DNA of 64,000 nt from Arthrobacter sp. FB24 (GCF_000196235.1 NC_008541.1:3968001-4032000), one strand, 5' to 3'; positions 1 to 8,343 are shown, numbered from the stretch's first letter. The notes: generated by a model from the letters alone, not told the origin. Numbers and translations are program-made.

Positions 1-2
1 CC

Positions 3-533
3 ATGCATTTGGTAGTCATGGGTGTCGCCGGAGCCGGCAAGTCCACCATCGCCGGGGCCCTCTCCCGGGATCTCGGCTGGGACATGGCCGAGGCGGACCA
101 GTTCCACCCCGACTCCAACATCGCCAAAATGAACGCCGGCACACCGCTGCAGGATGAGGACCGCTGGCCTTGGCTGCAGTCCATCCGCGATTGGATGACC
201 GCCCAGGCCGCGGAAGGCAAAAGCACCGTCCTGACCTGCTCCGCCCTCAAGCACAGCTACCGCCAGCTCCTCTCGGAGGCAGAAGGCACGGTGGTCTTCA
301 TCCACCTCGACGGCGATCCCGCCCTGCTCGGCGAGCGCATGCGCGGACGCGAGGGACACTTCATGCCGGTGACGCTCCTGCCCAGCCAGCTGGCCACCCT
401 TGAGCCGCTGACGCCGGAGGAACTCGCCGCCGGAAGCCTTCGGCTGGACATCACGCGCACACCTGAAGACCTGATCCAGGCCATCAAGGCCGAACTCCAC
501 CTGCCGGCCGGCCACGCCCCCAGCACTTCCTGA
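3..533 (+). CDS. gntK: Gluconokinase
   Basis: ATP-dependent gluconokinase, which phosphorylates gluconate to 6-phosphogluconate for the pentose phosphate or Entner-Doudoroff routes in the cytoplasm. The 176-residue length matches the GntK family. A Walker A loop, GVAGAGKST, lies at residues 7-15, and the family motif EADQFHPDSNIAKM follows near residue 31. The ATG is only two bases from the window edge, so its ribosome binding site is not visible and a slightly longer N-terminus cannot be excluded. A GntP-type gluconate permease follows 72 bp downstream on the same strand, which supports a gluconate uptake and activation operon. Any cognate regulator would lie upstream of the window. Confidence 0.93.
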   Translation: MHLVVMGVAGAGKSTIAGALSRDLGWDMAEADQFHPDSNIAKMNAGTPLQDEDRWPWLQSIRDWMTAQAAEGKSTVLTCSALKHSYRQLLSEAEGTVVFIHLDGDPALLGERMRGREGHFMPVTLLPSQLATLEPLTPEELAAGSLRLDITRTPEDLIQAIKAELHLPAGHAPSTS

Positions 534-605
534 TCTCCCGCTTCCCCTAAGCTCCACTCCCCCAAGCTCCACAGCCCCCCAACACATCTGTTTCAAAGGA
601 GAACC

Positions 606-2009
606 ATGACCATCGAAGGATGGACTCAAACCCTCGGCGCAGGCCCCCTGCTGCTGATTGCCGGCGCCGCCATCTTGGTGCTGCTGTTCCTCATCATCAA
701 GCTGCGCATGCACGCGCTGCTCGCCCTGATCCTCATCAGCCTGGCAACCGCCTTCGCCACCGGCATCCCGGCGGACAAGGTGGTTCCGGTGCTGGTCAAC
801 GGATTCGGCAGCACCCTGGGCACTGTTGCCCTGCTGGTCGGCCTCGGCGCCATGCTGGGCCGCATCGTAGAGACCAGCGGCGGCGCCAAAGCCCTGGCCG
901 ACTACCTCATCAACCTCTTCGGTGAGAAGCGCGCGCCGTTCGCGCTGGGCCTCGCCTCGCTGATCTTCGGCTTCCCCATCTTCTTCGACGCCGGCCTGGT
1001 GGTCATGCTGCCCGTGGTCTTCGCAGTGGCGCACCGGCTTGGCGGCGGCGTGCTGCGCTACGGCCTGCCGGCCGCAGGTGCCTTCTCCGTGATGCACATC
1101 TTCCTGCCCCCGCACCCGGGACCGGTCTCCGCGGCTACGTTCTTCGACGCCAACATCGGGCTCGTCCTGATCGCCGGCCTCATCACTGCCATCCCCACCT
1201 GGTACGTCACTGCCTACCTGTTCGGCCTGTGGACCGGCAAGAAGCTGGTCCTCCCCGTTCCGGAACTGCTGGGCCACGCCGACTCCGCCGCCGAAGAGAA
1301 CCCGCCGCGCTTCCGCACGGTCGTGGGCGTCCTGCTCCTCCCGCTGGTCCTCATCTTCCTTAACACCGGCCTCAGCACCCTGGCTTCCTCCGGTGTCCTT
1401 CCGGCTTCGGCAAAGACCGAAGCCTGGTACCAGATCCTGCGCACCCTCGGTGAAACGCCGGTGGCACTGCTGATCGCGGTACTGGTGGCCATGTTCGTAC
1501 TGGGCAGGCTTCGCGGCTCCCGCGGCGCCACCCTGGAGAAGCTGCTCGAATCCTCGCTCGGCCCGGTCTGCTCCGTCATCCTGATCACCGGCGCCGGCGG
1601 CATGTTCGGCGGCGTGCTGCGCACCTCCGGCATTGGCACCGCCCTGGCCGGCGTCCTCGGCGACGTCGGCATCCCCCTGCTGCTGGCCGGCTTCCTGATC
1701 TCGGCCATCCTGCGCATCGCACAGGGTTCCGCCACCGTGGCACTGACCACCACCGCCGGGCTGATCGCTCCCGCGGTGGCCCTGGCCGGCATGAACGGCA
1801 TGCAGGTGGCCGCCCTGGTCATCGCCGTAGCCGCCGGCTCCGTGGTGGTCTCGCACGTCAACGACTCCGGCTTCTGGCTGGTGGGCCGCTTCTTCGGCAT
1901 GGACGTCAAGACCACCCTGAAGACCTGGACCGTCATGGAAACGCTGATCGGCGTCATGGGTTTCGCTATCGCTGCCGCCATCTTCGGCGTGGCCGGCCTG
2001 GCCGGCTAG
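606..2009 (+). CDS. gntP: Gluconate permease, GntP family
   Basis: Inner-membrane gluconate:H+ symporter of the GntP family. The 467-residue protein is almost entirely hydrophobic, with about 12 or more predicted membrane segments. It shows family-typical stretches such as GFPIFFDAGLVVMLPVVF near residue 120 and SHVNDSGFWLVGRFFGMD near residue 417. The start is supported by AAAGGAG about 6 bp upstream. It follows gluconokinase on the same strand, so the pair would import gluconate and phosphorylate it. A strong hairpin terminator follows the stop codon. Confidence 0.95.
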   Translation: MTIEGWTQTLGAGPLLLIAGAAILVLLFLIIKLRMHALLALILISLATAFATGIPADKVVPVLVNGFGSTLGTVALLVGLGAMLGRIVETSGGAKALADYLINLFGEKRAPFALGLASLIFGFPIFFDAGLVVMLPVVFAVAHRLGGGVLRYGLPAAGAFSVMHIFLPPHPGPVSAATFFDANIGLVLIAGLITAIPTWYVTAYLFGLWTGKKLVLPVPELLGHADSAAEENPPRFRTVVGVLLLPLVLIFLNTGLSTLASSGVLPASAKTEAWYQILRTLGETPVALLIAVLVAMFVLGRLRGSRGATLEKLLESSLGPVCSVILITGAGGMFGGVLRTSGIGTALAGVLGDVGIPLLLAGFLISAILRIAQGSATVALTTTAGLIAPAVALAGMNGMQVAALVIAVAAGSVVVSHVNDSGFWLVGRFFGMDVKTTLKTWTVMETLIGVMGFAIAAAIFGVAGLAG

Positions 2010-2048
2010 CCGGCCGAACCATCTCCGGGTCAACCCGGTAACGCAACA

Positions 2049-2088
2049 GAGAACGACGGCGGCACGTACCGCCGTCGTTCTCGCTTTA
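2049..2088 (+). terminator. Hairpin terminator after gntP (dispersed family copy 1)
   Basis: 14-bp stem GAGAACGACGGCGG with a 6-nt loop and a perfect complement, followed by TCGCTTT. It is a divergent member of the hairpin family found throughout this window, with the same ACGACGGCGG core. Confidence 0.8.
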
Positions 2089-2211
2089 ACGCCGGCCCAT
2101 CGCCGGCCTGGCCGGATGCTCAACCGTCAATCCATGGGAAGTGAGCAGCCGGTCATCTCGCGGAAACGTATCCCGCCAAAAGCATCCCGCCATCCCATCC
2201 GCACGCCTCCG

Positions 2212-2227
2212 TTAACATTCCCGAAAC
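2212..2227 (+). promoter_or_regulatory. GlnR box 1 upstream of the ammonium transporter
   Basis: TTAAC-ATTCCC-GAAAC matches the actinobacterial GlnR consensus gTnAC-N6-GaAAC apart from the first base. It lies about 155 bp upstream of the ammonium transporter start. GlnR is the nitrogen-starvation activator of amt genes in many actinobacteria. Confidence 0.7.
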
Positions 2228-2264
2228 ACAGTGGTCATGTGATCTTCACGCAAGGGCCGTTCCT

Positions 2265-2280
2265 GTAACTTTCCCGCAAC
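2265..2280 (+). promoter_or_regulatory. GlnR box 2 upstream of the ammonium transporter
   Basis: GTAAC-TTTCCC-GCAAC fits gTnAC-N6-GaAAC with one mismatch. It is 53 bp (about five helical turns) downstream of box 1, so both sites would face the same side of the DNA. Confidence 0.7.
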
Positions 2281-2368
2281 GTGGCGCCCCATTATCGGAA
2301 ACACGGAACGTGAACCATTGAGCGGGGGCGTGGCCCGGAATCACTCGAGGTCCCGTACGGAAGACTTG

Positions 2369-3700
2369 ATGAGAAGGGACACGCAGGTGCAAATCACTGC
2401 GGAAAACGTCTGGGTGCTGGTGTCAACGGCCCTCGTGCTGATCATGACGCCCGGCCTCGGCCTCTTTTATGGCGGCATGACCCGGGCCAAGGCGGCACTC
2501 AACATGATCATGATGAGTTTCATCTCCGCGGGCATCGTCGGCGTCATCTGGGTGCTGTGGGGTTACTCCATGAGCGGCGGGGAGGGCGTGCTGGGCATCT
2601 TCGGCAACCCGTTCGCCAACTTCGGGCTCACCAACCTCATCGGCTCCCCGGACCTCATCAAGGCAGCCTACGCGGGCACGTTCGCCATGGTCACCGTTGC
2701 CCTCATCAGCGGCGCAATCGCCGACCGCGCCAAGTTCAGCTCGTGGGCGCTCTTTGTGCCCATCTGGGTCACCTTGGTGTACTGCCCGCTGGCCTACATG
2801 GTCTGGGGCGGCGGACTGCTGGGCGCCAACGGAGCCATCACCTCCGTGTTCGGGCAGGTCATCGACTTCGCCGGCGGCACCGTGGTCGAAATCAGCTCCG
2901 GTGTTGCAGCACTGGTCCTGGCCGTCATCGTTGGCAAGCGCCAGGGCTTCGGCAAGGACCCCAACCACCGCCCGCACAACATCCCCTTCATCATGCTCGG
3001 TGCCGCCATCCTCTGGTTCGGCTGGTTCGGCTTCAACGGCGGCGCAGCCACCACGGCAGAGCAGGCCGGCCTGATCTGGATCAACACACTGGTGGCCCCT
3101 GCCGCGGCCATGCTGAGCTGGCTGGTCACCGAAAAGATCCGCCACGGACACCCGACCTCCCTGGGCGCAGCCTCCGGCGTGGTGGCCGGCCTGGTGGCGA
3201 TCACCCCGTCCTGCGCCAACATCAGCCCGGTGGCCGCAATCGGCCTGGGCCTTGCCGCCGGCGCCCTCTGCGCCATCTTCGTGGACCTGAAGTACCGGTT
3301 CGGCCTCGACGACTCCCTCGATGTGGTGGGCGTGCACCTCGGCGGCGGCCTCATCGGAACCCTGGCACTTGGCTTCATTGCACTGCCGGTGGACGGCCAG
3401 GGCGGCGGCCTCTTCTACGGCGGCGGACTCCACCAGCTGGTGGCCCAGACGGTTGCCGTGCTGGTGACCGTCCTGCTCTCCGGCCTGGTGACCACCGTGC
3501 TGGGCCTCGCCATCCACAAGACCCTCGGTTTCCGGGTCAGCGAGGAAGCGGAGAACGCAGGGGTGGACCTGTCCGAGCACGCCGAGACCGCCTACGCATT
3601 CGGTGAGCTGTCCCGCAGCCGCTTCAACCCGTTCCACCACCACGTGCCCGCTCCGGCAACCGCTCCGGCAGCGCAGGAAAAGGAAGACAGCCTGGTATAG
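2369..3700 (+). CDS. amt: Ammonium transporter, Amt family
   Basis: Membrane channel that scavenges NH4+/NH3. The 443-residue protein opens with TPGLGLFYGGM and carries the ammonium-transporter signature region (DFAGGTVVEIS, then ILWFGWFGFNGG) and a second motif VGVHLGGGLIGT. The first pore histidine of the usual twin-His pair is Glu here (residue 174), while the second His (residue 323) is kept. A similar E/H pair is known in some fungal Mep proteins. Start is uncertain: ATG 2369 has GGAAG upstream; GTG 2387 has AAGGGA at good spacing and may be the true start; TTG 2318 is longer. Two GlnR boxes upstream imply induction by nitrogen limitation. No GlnK gene is adjacent. Confidence 0.95.
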   Translation: MRRDTQVQITAENVWVLVSTALVLIMTPGLGLFYGGMTRAKAALNMIMMSFISAGIVGVIWVLWGYSMSGGEGVLGIFGNPFANFGLTNLIGSPDLIKAAYAGTFAMVTVALISGAIADRAKFSSWALFVPIWVTLVYCPLAYMVWGGGLLGANGAITSVFGQVIDFAGGTVVEISSGVAALVLAVIVGKRQGFGKDPNHRPHNIPFIMLGAAILWFGWFGFNGGAATTAEQAGLIWINTLVAPAAAMLSWLVTEKIRHGHPTSLGAASGVVAGLVAITPSCANISPVAAIGLGLAAGALCAIFVDLKYRFGLDDSLDVVGVHLGGGLIGTLALGFIALPVDGQGGGLFYGGGLHQLVAQTVAVLVTVLLSGLVTTVLGLAIHKTLGFRVSEEAENAGVDLSEHAETAYAFGELSRSRFNPFHHHVPAPATAPAAQEKEDSLV

Positions 3701-3969
3701 CTGCCTTCTCCGGGTGTGCTTCGCTGGATCAGGATCGAGGGGCCGGCGGCGGTTTGGGAAGGCCCCCCGGACGTACCGGGAGTCGTGCCGTCGGCCCTAC
3801 CTCAATTCTAGGGAGCGGGGCATTTCCGGACCATAGGCCCTTGTGCCCTAAGCGCCCGCAATTCCCGCAATTAGGTCATGCGTTTGGGTCTTTTTGATTG
3901 GGCGGAACGGGCCTACCGTGGACGCAGGGAGCCGCCCGCCCGGGCAGCCGAACCACGGAGGATCTTCCT
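3701..3969. other. Intergenic region with no gene seen
   Basis: About 270 bp between the ammonium transporter and the DUF1540 gene. I find no convincing coding frame and no member of the hairpin family. A T-rich patch near 3886-3900 may be part of the downstream promoter, but I could not assign clear -35/-10 boxes. Confidence 0.4.
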
Positions 3970-4254
3970 ATGACAACGCACGTCGCAGACTGCAGTGTTT
4001 CCAACTGTTCCTTCAACGACCACTCGCATTGCAACGCCGCCGCCATCACGGTGGGCGGGAGCGAAGACCACGCGTCATGCGCCACTTTCATCGACACCGG
4101 CATCCATGGCGGCCTGCCCAAGGTCCTGGCCGACGTCGGAGCCTGCCAACGCTCGGAATGCGCCCATAACGACCACCTGATGTGCAAGGCGCCCGAGGTC
4201 CGCGTGGGTCCCGGGGCGGACAACGCCGACTGCCTTACCTACGCGCACGCGTAG
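3970..4254 (+). CDS. DUF1540 tandem cysteine-cluster protein
   Basis: A 94-residue protein with two DUF1540-type modules. Each has the same cysteine spacing, C-x4-C-x7-C-x15-C (Cys 8, 13, 21, 37, then the second module), which suggests two structural metal sites. The function of the family is not known. GGAGGA lies 7 bp before the ATG, giving a strong start; longer in-frame starts upstream lack a ribosome binding site. It stands alone and ends before a strong bidirectional hairpin shared with a convergent gene. Confidence 0.85.
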   Translation: MTTHVADCSVSNCSFNDHSHCNAAAITVGGSEDHASCATFIDTGIHGGLPKVLADVGACQRSECAHNDHLMCKAPEVRVGPGADNADCLTYAHA

Positions 4255-4287
4255 CGGCACTCCCCGCGGGGACTACTAACTGAACGC

Positions 4288-4330
4288 AGCGGACGACGGC
4301 GGGACTTCCCGCCGTCGTCCGCTTGCGTTT
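4288..4330. terminator. Bidirectional hairpin terminator (family copy 2)
   Basis: Perfect 16-bp stem AGCGGACGACGGCGGG with loop ACTT, then TGCGTTT. It lies between two convergent genes and is close to the family consensus. Confidence 0.85.
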
Positions 4331-4352
4331 GCCGGCCACCGGCGTCCAGCGG

Positions 4353-4724
4353 TCATTGCGCCGGCGCCTCAGGTTCGGATGTCTCCATCCAGTTCACCAC
4401 GCTGCTGCCGCCGTGGGCGCGGCTGAGTGTCTCCTGGAGGGCGTCGGCCTCCTGCGCGGCGATGTCCAGCTCAGCCACCGCTGTCATCACGCCGCGGGCA
4501 CTTTCATTGTGCGGGCGGAAATAGTGCGTTCCGGCTGCCGCTGCCCGGTGCCATGCGGCCAGTTCCCGGATGGCTTGGGCGATGGAGCCCTGAGTTTCCG
4601 TCAGGCTGCGGAGGATTTCATGGCTGTCCGAGGGTGCGTCCAGGTTCCTGGTGGCACGGGCAAGGTACCGGGCCGCTTCCTGCATCTGCTGCGCTGCACG
4701 CCGTGGTCCGTTCGTCTCTGACAC
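4353..4724 (-). CDS. Hypothetical protein, alpha-helical
   Basis: A 123-residue soluble protein I cannot assign to a family. It is rich in Ala, Glu and Gln and likely helical throughout, with no membrane segment or signal peptide. The GTG at 4724 is chosen because AAGGAG lies about 8 bp upstream; the frame is open further upstream but without such a signal. It is convergent with the DUF1540 gene and shares its terminator. Possible relatives are small helical actinobacterial proteins of unknown function. Confidence 0.7.
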   Translation of the reverse strand: MSETNGPRRAAQQMQEAARYLARATRNLDAPSDSHEILRSLTETQGSIAQAIRELAAWHRAAAAGTHYFRPHNESARGVMTAVAELDIAAQEADALQETLSRAHGGSSVVNWMETSEPEAPAQ

Positions 4725-4806
4725 TGTCCTGCTCCTTCGCTGGGCTGTCCTCCGATGGGACCTATTGTCCTCCACCCCGGCAGCGCGGGTAGGGGCGGAA
4801 AGGTCC

Positions 4807-4836
4807 TTGACAGCCCCATGGCACCGGGAGCTAGAT
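4807..4836 (+). promoter_or_regulatory. Putative sigma-70-type promoter
   Basis: A perfect TTGACA at 4807-4812 is followed 18 bp later by CTAGAT, upstream of the small acidic protein gene at 4890. Confidence 0.45.
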
Positions 4837-4889
4837 GATCAGTAGCGGGGATCCACAAATCAGGACAAAAGCACAGCAAAGGACCGGAC

Positions 4890-5075
4890 ATGAGCGAGAA
4901 CCCACGCGCGTCGGAGCGTGTCCACAGTGAAGCTCCGGCCGAGGGCGACGAGAACGCTGATCCGAGGGACATCCGGGTGCATTCCCAGGAGCCGGCCGAA
5001 GGCTCCGATGTAACAGGCGGGGCGGGCCCCGACGTCACAGGCGCCGACCTCACGGATGGCGCGGCCGGCGGCTGA
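4890..5075 (+). CDS. Small acidic disordered protein with internal repeat
   Basis: A 61-residue protein without a known domain. It holds two copies of a short motif, VHSEAPAEG and VHSQEPAEG, about 20 residues apart, and ends in a Gly/Asp/Thr-rich tail, so it is probably disordered. AAAGGA lies before the ATG. The downstream DUF6221 gene begins 6 bp after its stop, suggesting co-transcription. It could act as a binding peptide or chaperone-like protein, but this is a guess. Confidence 0.6.
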   Translation: MSENPRASERVHSEAPAEGDENADPRDIRVHSQEPAEGSDVTGGAGPDVTGADLTDGAAGG

Positions 5076-5081
5076 ACCGTT

Positions 5082-5396
5082 GTGGACATTGTCGAATTCC
5101 TGTCCTTGCGCATCAGGGAAGATGAGGCGGCAGCCCTAAAAATCCTCAGCGACCGCACGGTTTCCGAGTCGGCGAAATGGTACGAGCACCGGCTTTTGCT
5201 GGAGTGCGAGGCGAAGAAGAAGGTCATCCGGATCGTTGAATCAGCGCGGCAGACCGCGCTGGCCACTATGGTCAGCGACCCGTTCGAAGAGGAATCCCGC
5301 TGGATTCCTGAAGCCATTGAATGGACCACTCGATCGCTGAAGGCCCTGGCGCTGCCCTACGCCGATCACCCGGATTTCGAAGAGGACTGGCGCTGA
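5082..5396 (+). CDS. DUF6221 family protein
   Basis: A 104-residue soluble protein with the features of the actinobacterial DUF6221 family: an N-terminal helix (VEFLSLRIREDE), a central HRLLLECEAKKKVI helix, and the family-typical C-terminus LALPYADHPDFEEDW. Its function is unknown; members often occur in phage-like or accessory settings. It starts with GTG, closely coupled to the preceding small gene. It converges on a lipoprotein gene with a gap of only 16 bp and no terminator hairpin between them. Confidence 0.8.
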   Translation: MDIVEFLSLRIREDEAAALKILSDRTVSESAKWYEHRLLLECEAKKKVIRIVESARQTALATMVSDPFEEESRWIPEAIEWTTRSLKALALPYADHPDFEEDWR

Positions 5397-5412
5397 ACGG
5401 GGTGGCGGCTGG

Positions 5413-6180
5413 CTAGCCCGCGGGCCGCAACGAGGTGATCATCCGCCTGATGTCGCGGTACTCCGCGGTCTCCGTATAAATCTTGGCTTTCTCCAGATAC
5501 GGCAGGGACGGGTCGCCCGGTGTTTCATTGTTCGCCGGGTCGTAGAACGCCCCGAACATGGCAGCGTTCGGCGGCCAGGTGAAGAAGTGGAAGATGGCGC
5601 ATGCGGAGTCCCCCGACGCTGGCGGACCGGAGGTGATGCCGTAGCCCGCAGCGGGGGTATCTGCCGGTCCCGGGGCAGCCGCGTTTCCGCGGGTCTCATA
5701 CACGAACCGGGGTGTGGATCCCTTGAGAGTCAGCGCCGGCAGATCCTGCGAGTCCAGGACGGAATACGGGAACCGGTCGGTGCAGGTTGACCCCGTTGCC
5801 ATGTTGGTCCGAAGCGTGGCCAACGGTTTCCCGGCCTGGTTGGTGATCTCGGCGAAGGCGCCGCCGCCCTCCGCCAGCTCGCCGGCCGGATCCTTCACGC
5901 TCCACGGGGCGGGATGGTCGAAAATCAGCTGGCCGTCGGCCGTCGTGTAGCTGGTCCACGCCGCGGAGGCGGTGGACGTCCCGGTCCCATCCGGCCTCGT
6001 CGTTTCGCCCGGGACATGCGTCGATCCCGGCGGGGCGGATGCCGTCACAGAGGCAGGCAGGTCGCTCGCGGTTCCTGCCGACGTTTCCGGCGGGCCGGCC
6101 GGCTGGGCGCAACCGGCCAGCAGGCTGGCAATGAGGAAGGCGGCAGGGGAAAGAAAACGGGATCGTGTTCGCGAGTTCAT
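5413..6180 (-). CDS. Secreted lipoprotein of unknown function
   Basis: A 255-residue lipoprotein. The N-terminus is basic (MNSRTRSRF), followed by a hydrophobic stretch and a lipobox LLAGC at about residues 20-24, so it should be exported and anchored by diacylglycerol. A Ser/Thr/Pro-rich linker follows (residues 25-75), then a globular domain I cannot name. AAGGAG about 5 bp before the ATG fixes this start; the frame stays open upstream. It is monocistronic and convergent with DUF6221. Confidence 0.8.
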   Translation of the reverse strand: MNSRTRSRFLSPAAFLIASLLAGCAQPAGPPETSAGTASDLPASVTASAPPGSTHVPGETTRPDGTGTSTASAAWTSYTTADGQLIFDHPAPWSVKDPAGELAEGGGAFAEITNQAGKPLATLRTNMATGSTCTDRFPYSVLDSQDLPALTLKGSTPRFVYETRGNAAAPGPADTPAAGYGITSGPPASGDSACAIFHFFTWPPNAAMFGAFYDPANNETPGDPSLPYLEKAKIYTETAEYRDIRRMITSLRPAG

Positions 6181-6336
6181 GCCATTCTCCTTGGGCCAGG
6201 ATCCGGTCCCTTCATTCTGACGCTTCGCAGGGTTCTCGGGATCGTTGTTTACCCGATTGGCACCGAACCGATGCCGGGCATAACGATTTGTTGCACGCTG
6301 TGAAATATCCCCTGCCGGGTTGGTGTTGGCCCGGAT

Positions 6337-6978
6337 ATGACAACAATCGGAATCATCGGTGCAGGACACATTGGCAGCCAGATTGCCCGCAAGGCCGTGG
6401 AACTCGGCTACGAGGTGGTCATCAGCAATTCGCGCGGACCGGAAACGCTGACGGACTTCGTGGCGGAGCTGGGACCGCGGGCTAAAGCCGCAACAGCGGC
6501 GGAGGCGGCCGCGGCGGGCGATTTCGCCGTCGTGACCGTGCCCCTCAAGAGCATCAGGGACGTTCCGGTGCAGCCGCTGGAAGGCAAGATCGTGATTGAC
6601 ACCAACAACTACTACTGGGAACGGGACGGCCGCTTCCCTGAGCTGGACAGCGGCCAGGAGACAACGTCCGGGCTGCTGCAGAAGCACCTCCCCACTTCCA
6701 AGGTGGCCAAGGGCTTCAACCACATCATGGCCAGGGAAATCACCACTGACGGAACGCCGGCCGGCACGGAAGGCCGCCGGGCCCTTGCCACGGCCAGCGA
6801 CTATCCCGAGGCTGCGGAACTCGTGACCAGGTTCTACGACGAGTTCGGCTTCGACACCGTCAACGTCGGTCCCCTGTCAGAAAGCTGGCGCGTTGAGCGC
6901 GACCGCCCGGCGTATGTGGTGCGCCAGACTGCCGCCGAGCTTACGGAAAGCTTGGACCGGGCTCCGCGCACCATCTGA
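6337..6978 (+). CDS. NAD(P)-binding oxidoreductase (NADP/F420-reductase-like)
   Basis: A 213-residue Rossmann-fold protein. The N-terminal dinucleotide site is GIIGAGHIGSQIA (residues 4-16), followed by SNSRGPETL near residue 31, which resembles the NADP-phosphate pocket of NADPH:F420 oxidoreductases. The central part has VIDTNNYYWERDG and the second half KGFNHIMA, as in the NAD(P)-binding domain family. The substrate is unknown. It is a single gene with no partners for F420 use nearby, so an F420 role is only a possibility. Confidence 0.8.
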   Translation: MTTIGIIGAGHIGSQIARKAVELGYEVVISNSRGPETLTDFVAELGPRAKAATAAEAAAAGDFAVVTVPLKSIRDVPVQPLEGKIVIDTNNYYWERDGRFPELDSGQETTSGLLQKHLPTSKVAKGFNHIMAREITTDGTPAGTEGRRALATASDYPEAAELVTRFYDEFGFDTVNVGPLSESWRVERDRPAYVVRQTAAELTESLDRAPRTI

Positions 6979-7022
6979 CGTTCACGCAGTATGGCCACCT
7001 GCGGTTGGCCGTCAGGTGGCCG

Positions 7023-7628
7023 TCAGGTTCTACCGCTCCAGACCCGCCGCCACCACGAGCGCTTCACTTCAGGCTCCGGTGGCGGCGGCGCGGCTGCAGC
7101 AACGGCCGCACGGCGCTCGCGCCAGAGCTCCACCTCGGCGTCAACATCACGGGTCCTGGTAATGACGGGCGGCCCGCCCTGGAGCTGGCGCCGTGCGTCG
7201 ATCACGCGCTTATTGAAGTCCTGGAGGATGTCGCGGACCTGCTTTTCCGAATACTGGGCATCGAGCCTGGCATCCAGCCCGGCGTCCTCGGTCCGCAGGA
7301 GAATGGCTTTCGGGCCCATCCCGGTGATGTTCTCGCGCTGGATCAGGCCCTTGACCCACCAGTCGGGGTCGTAGCCTTCGCCCAGCCCCGGGATGGGTTT
7401 GCCGGCGTACTTCAGGTTGTCGAACTTTCCCTGGGCCATGGCGTCCCGGATCAGGTATTCAACCCGCCTGGCGTCATCCACTTTCCGCCGCTTGTCCCGT
7501 TCCTTTTCCTCGGCAGCGGCGAGCTCGGCCTCCTCCTGGGCCGACATTCCGGTTGCGCGGACGGCGCGTAGCTCGGCGGCACGTTCCACCCGGCGCCTGA
7601 ACGCGCCGCCGGTTCCTTCGCTGGTCAT
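7023..7628 (-). CDS. DUF1992 (DnaJ-homologue subfamily C28-like) protein
   Basis: A 201-residue protein with the DUF1992 domain in its centre: RRVEYLIRDAMAQGKFDNL, GKPIPGLG and a WWVKGLIQRENI helix. The same domain occurs in DNAJC28. There is no J domain. The C-terminus is Pro/Glu-rich with a basic Trp-rich end (KRSWWRRVWSGRT). The role is unknown. The ATG at 7628 is used; a GTG two codons upstream is an alternative, and neither has a strong ribosome binding site. Confidence 0.8.
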   Translation of the reverse strand: MTSEGTGGAFRRRVERAAELRAVRATGMSAQEEAELAAAEEKERDKRRKVDDARRVEYLIRDAMAQGKFDNLKYAGKPIPGLGEGYDPDWWVKGLIQRENITGMGPKAILLRTEDAGLDARLDAQYSEKQVRDILQDFNKRVIDARRQLQGGPPVITRTRDVDAEVELWRERRAAVAAAAPPPPEPEVKRSWWRRVWSGRT

Positions 7629-7822
7629 GTAAACACCGCCCCGATCCTGAATAACCTGCCTTCCAGTATTCAGAGGCCTTGAGGGAGTTTCAATAAGGCG
7701 GTAACGGGACCGGGGACACAAGCACTGCCCGGGCGACAGCTCCCCCGGACATAGGATTCAAACAGCACCAGGAAACATGCCGGACGCGGAGTTTCACCGA
7801 GACCTATATCCGAGAGGGCCAG

Positions 7823-8281
7823 ATGGACCAGCCAAGGCTCGCCATGAAGGCAAGACGGCGACGCACCCGCAACCCGGGCACCGCGCCGCTTCCCGTGCCA
7901 AAGGCCAGACTGCGTGGCCGGTTGATTCTCCGGCTTCTTCTTGCTTTTCCGGCAGGACTGATCTTGGCCGCCATGGTAATCGCCGCATTCGGGCTCGAGC
8001 TTTCCGCGGCTCGGACGGCCACCTACTCGGGACTGGCGCTCTCGTATGCCCTGTTCCTGTTCGTCACCTGGCGCCTCGGAGTCATGCGGCGGGCCGCCTT
8101 TGCAGCCTCCGGCGGCGATCCCCAGGCGGCCGGTGTGCTGTTGTTCGGGGTCATGAAGCCTCGCAGCCGCGCCAATGGTTCCCGATCAGGCGGCTCAGGC
8201 GACAACGGCTACTTCGGCGATGGCGACAGCTCCGACGGCGGTGACGGCGGTGGCGGCGACGGCGGTGGCGGCGGCGACTGA
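7823..8281 (+). CDS. Small membrane protein with Gly/Asp-rich tail
   Basis: A 152-residue protein with a basic N-terminus, two membrane segments (about residues 32-55 and 63-85), a short loop with FGVMKPRSR, and a C-terminal tail of Gly, Asp and Ser ending in runs of Gly-Gly-Asp. The start ATG has GAGAGGG just upstream. I recognise no family, though DUF1345-like proteins share the two-helix layout. The low-complexity tail could be exposed and flexible. Confidence 0.65.
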   Translation: MDQPRLAMKARRRRTRNPGTAPLPVPKARLRGRLILRLLLAFPAGLILAAMVIAAFGLELSAARTATYSGLALSYALFLFVTWRLGVMRRAAFAASGGDPQAAGVLLFGVMKPRSRANGSRSGGSGDNGYFGDGDSSDGGDGGGGDGGGGGD

Positions 8282-8343
8282 CGCGGCCGGAATCCCAAGT
8301 GGCGGGGTTGGCTCCCGCGGTGGCTGGCCGCCGGCGATAGTAT

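Noticed and set aside
2423..3643. Long minus-strand frame opposite the ammonium transporter
   Set aside because: Antisense shadow of a strongly supported gene; composition has many His/Gly and no recognisable domain.
8210..8280. Gly/Asp runs as a possible calcium-binding RTX repeat
   Set aside because: The spacing is a simple GGD-type run with no nonapeptide GGxGxDxUx pattern; treated as a low-complexity tail.
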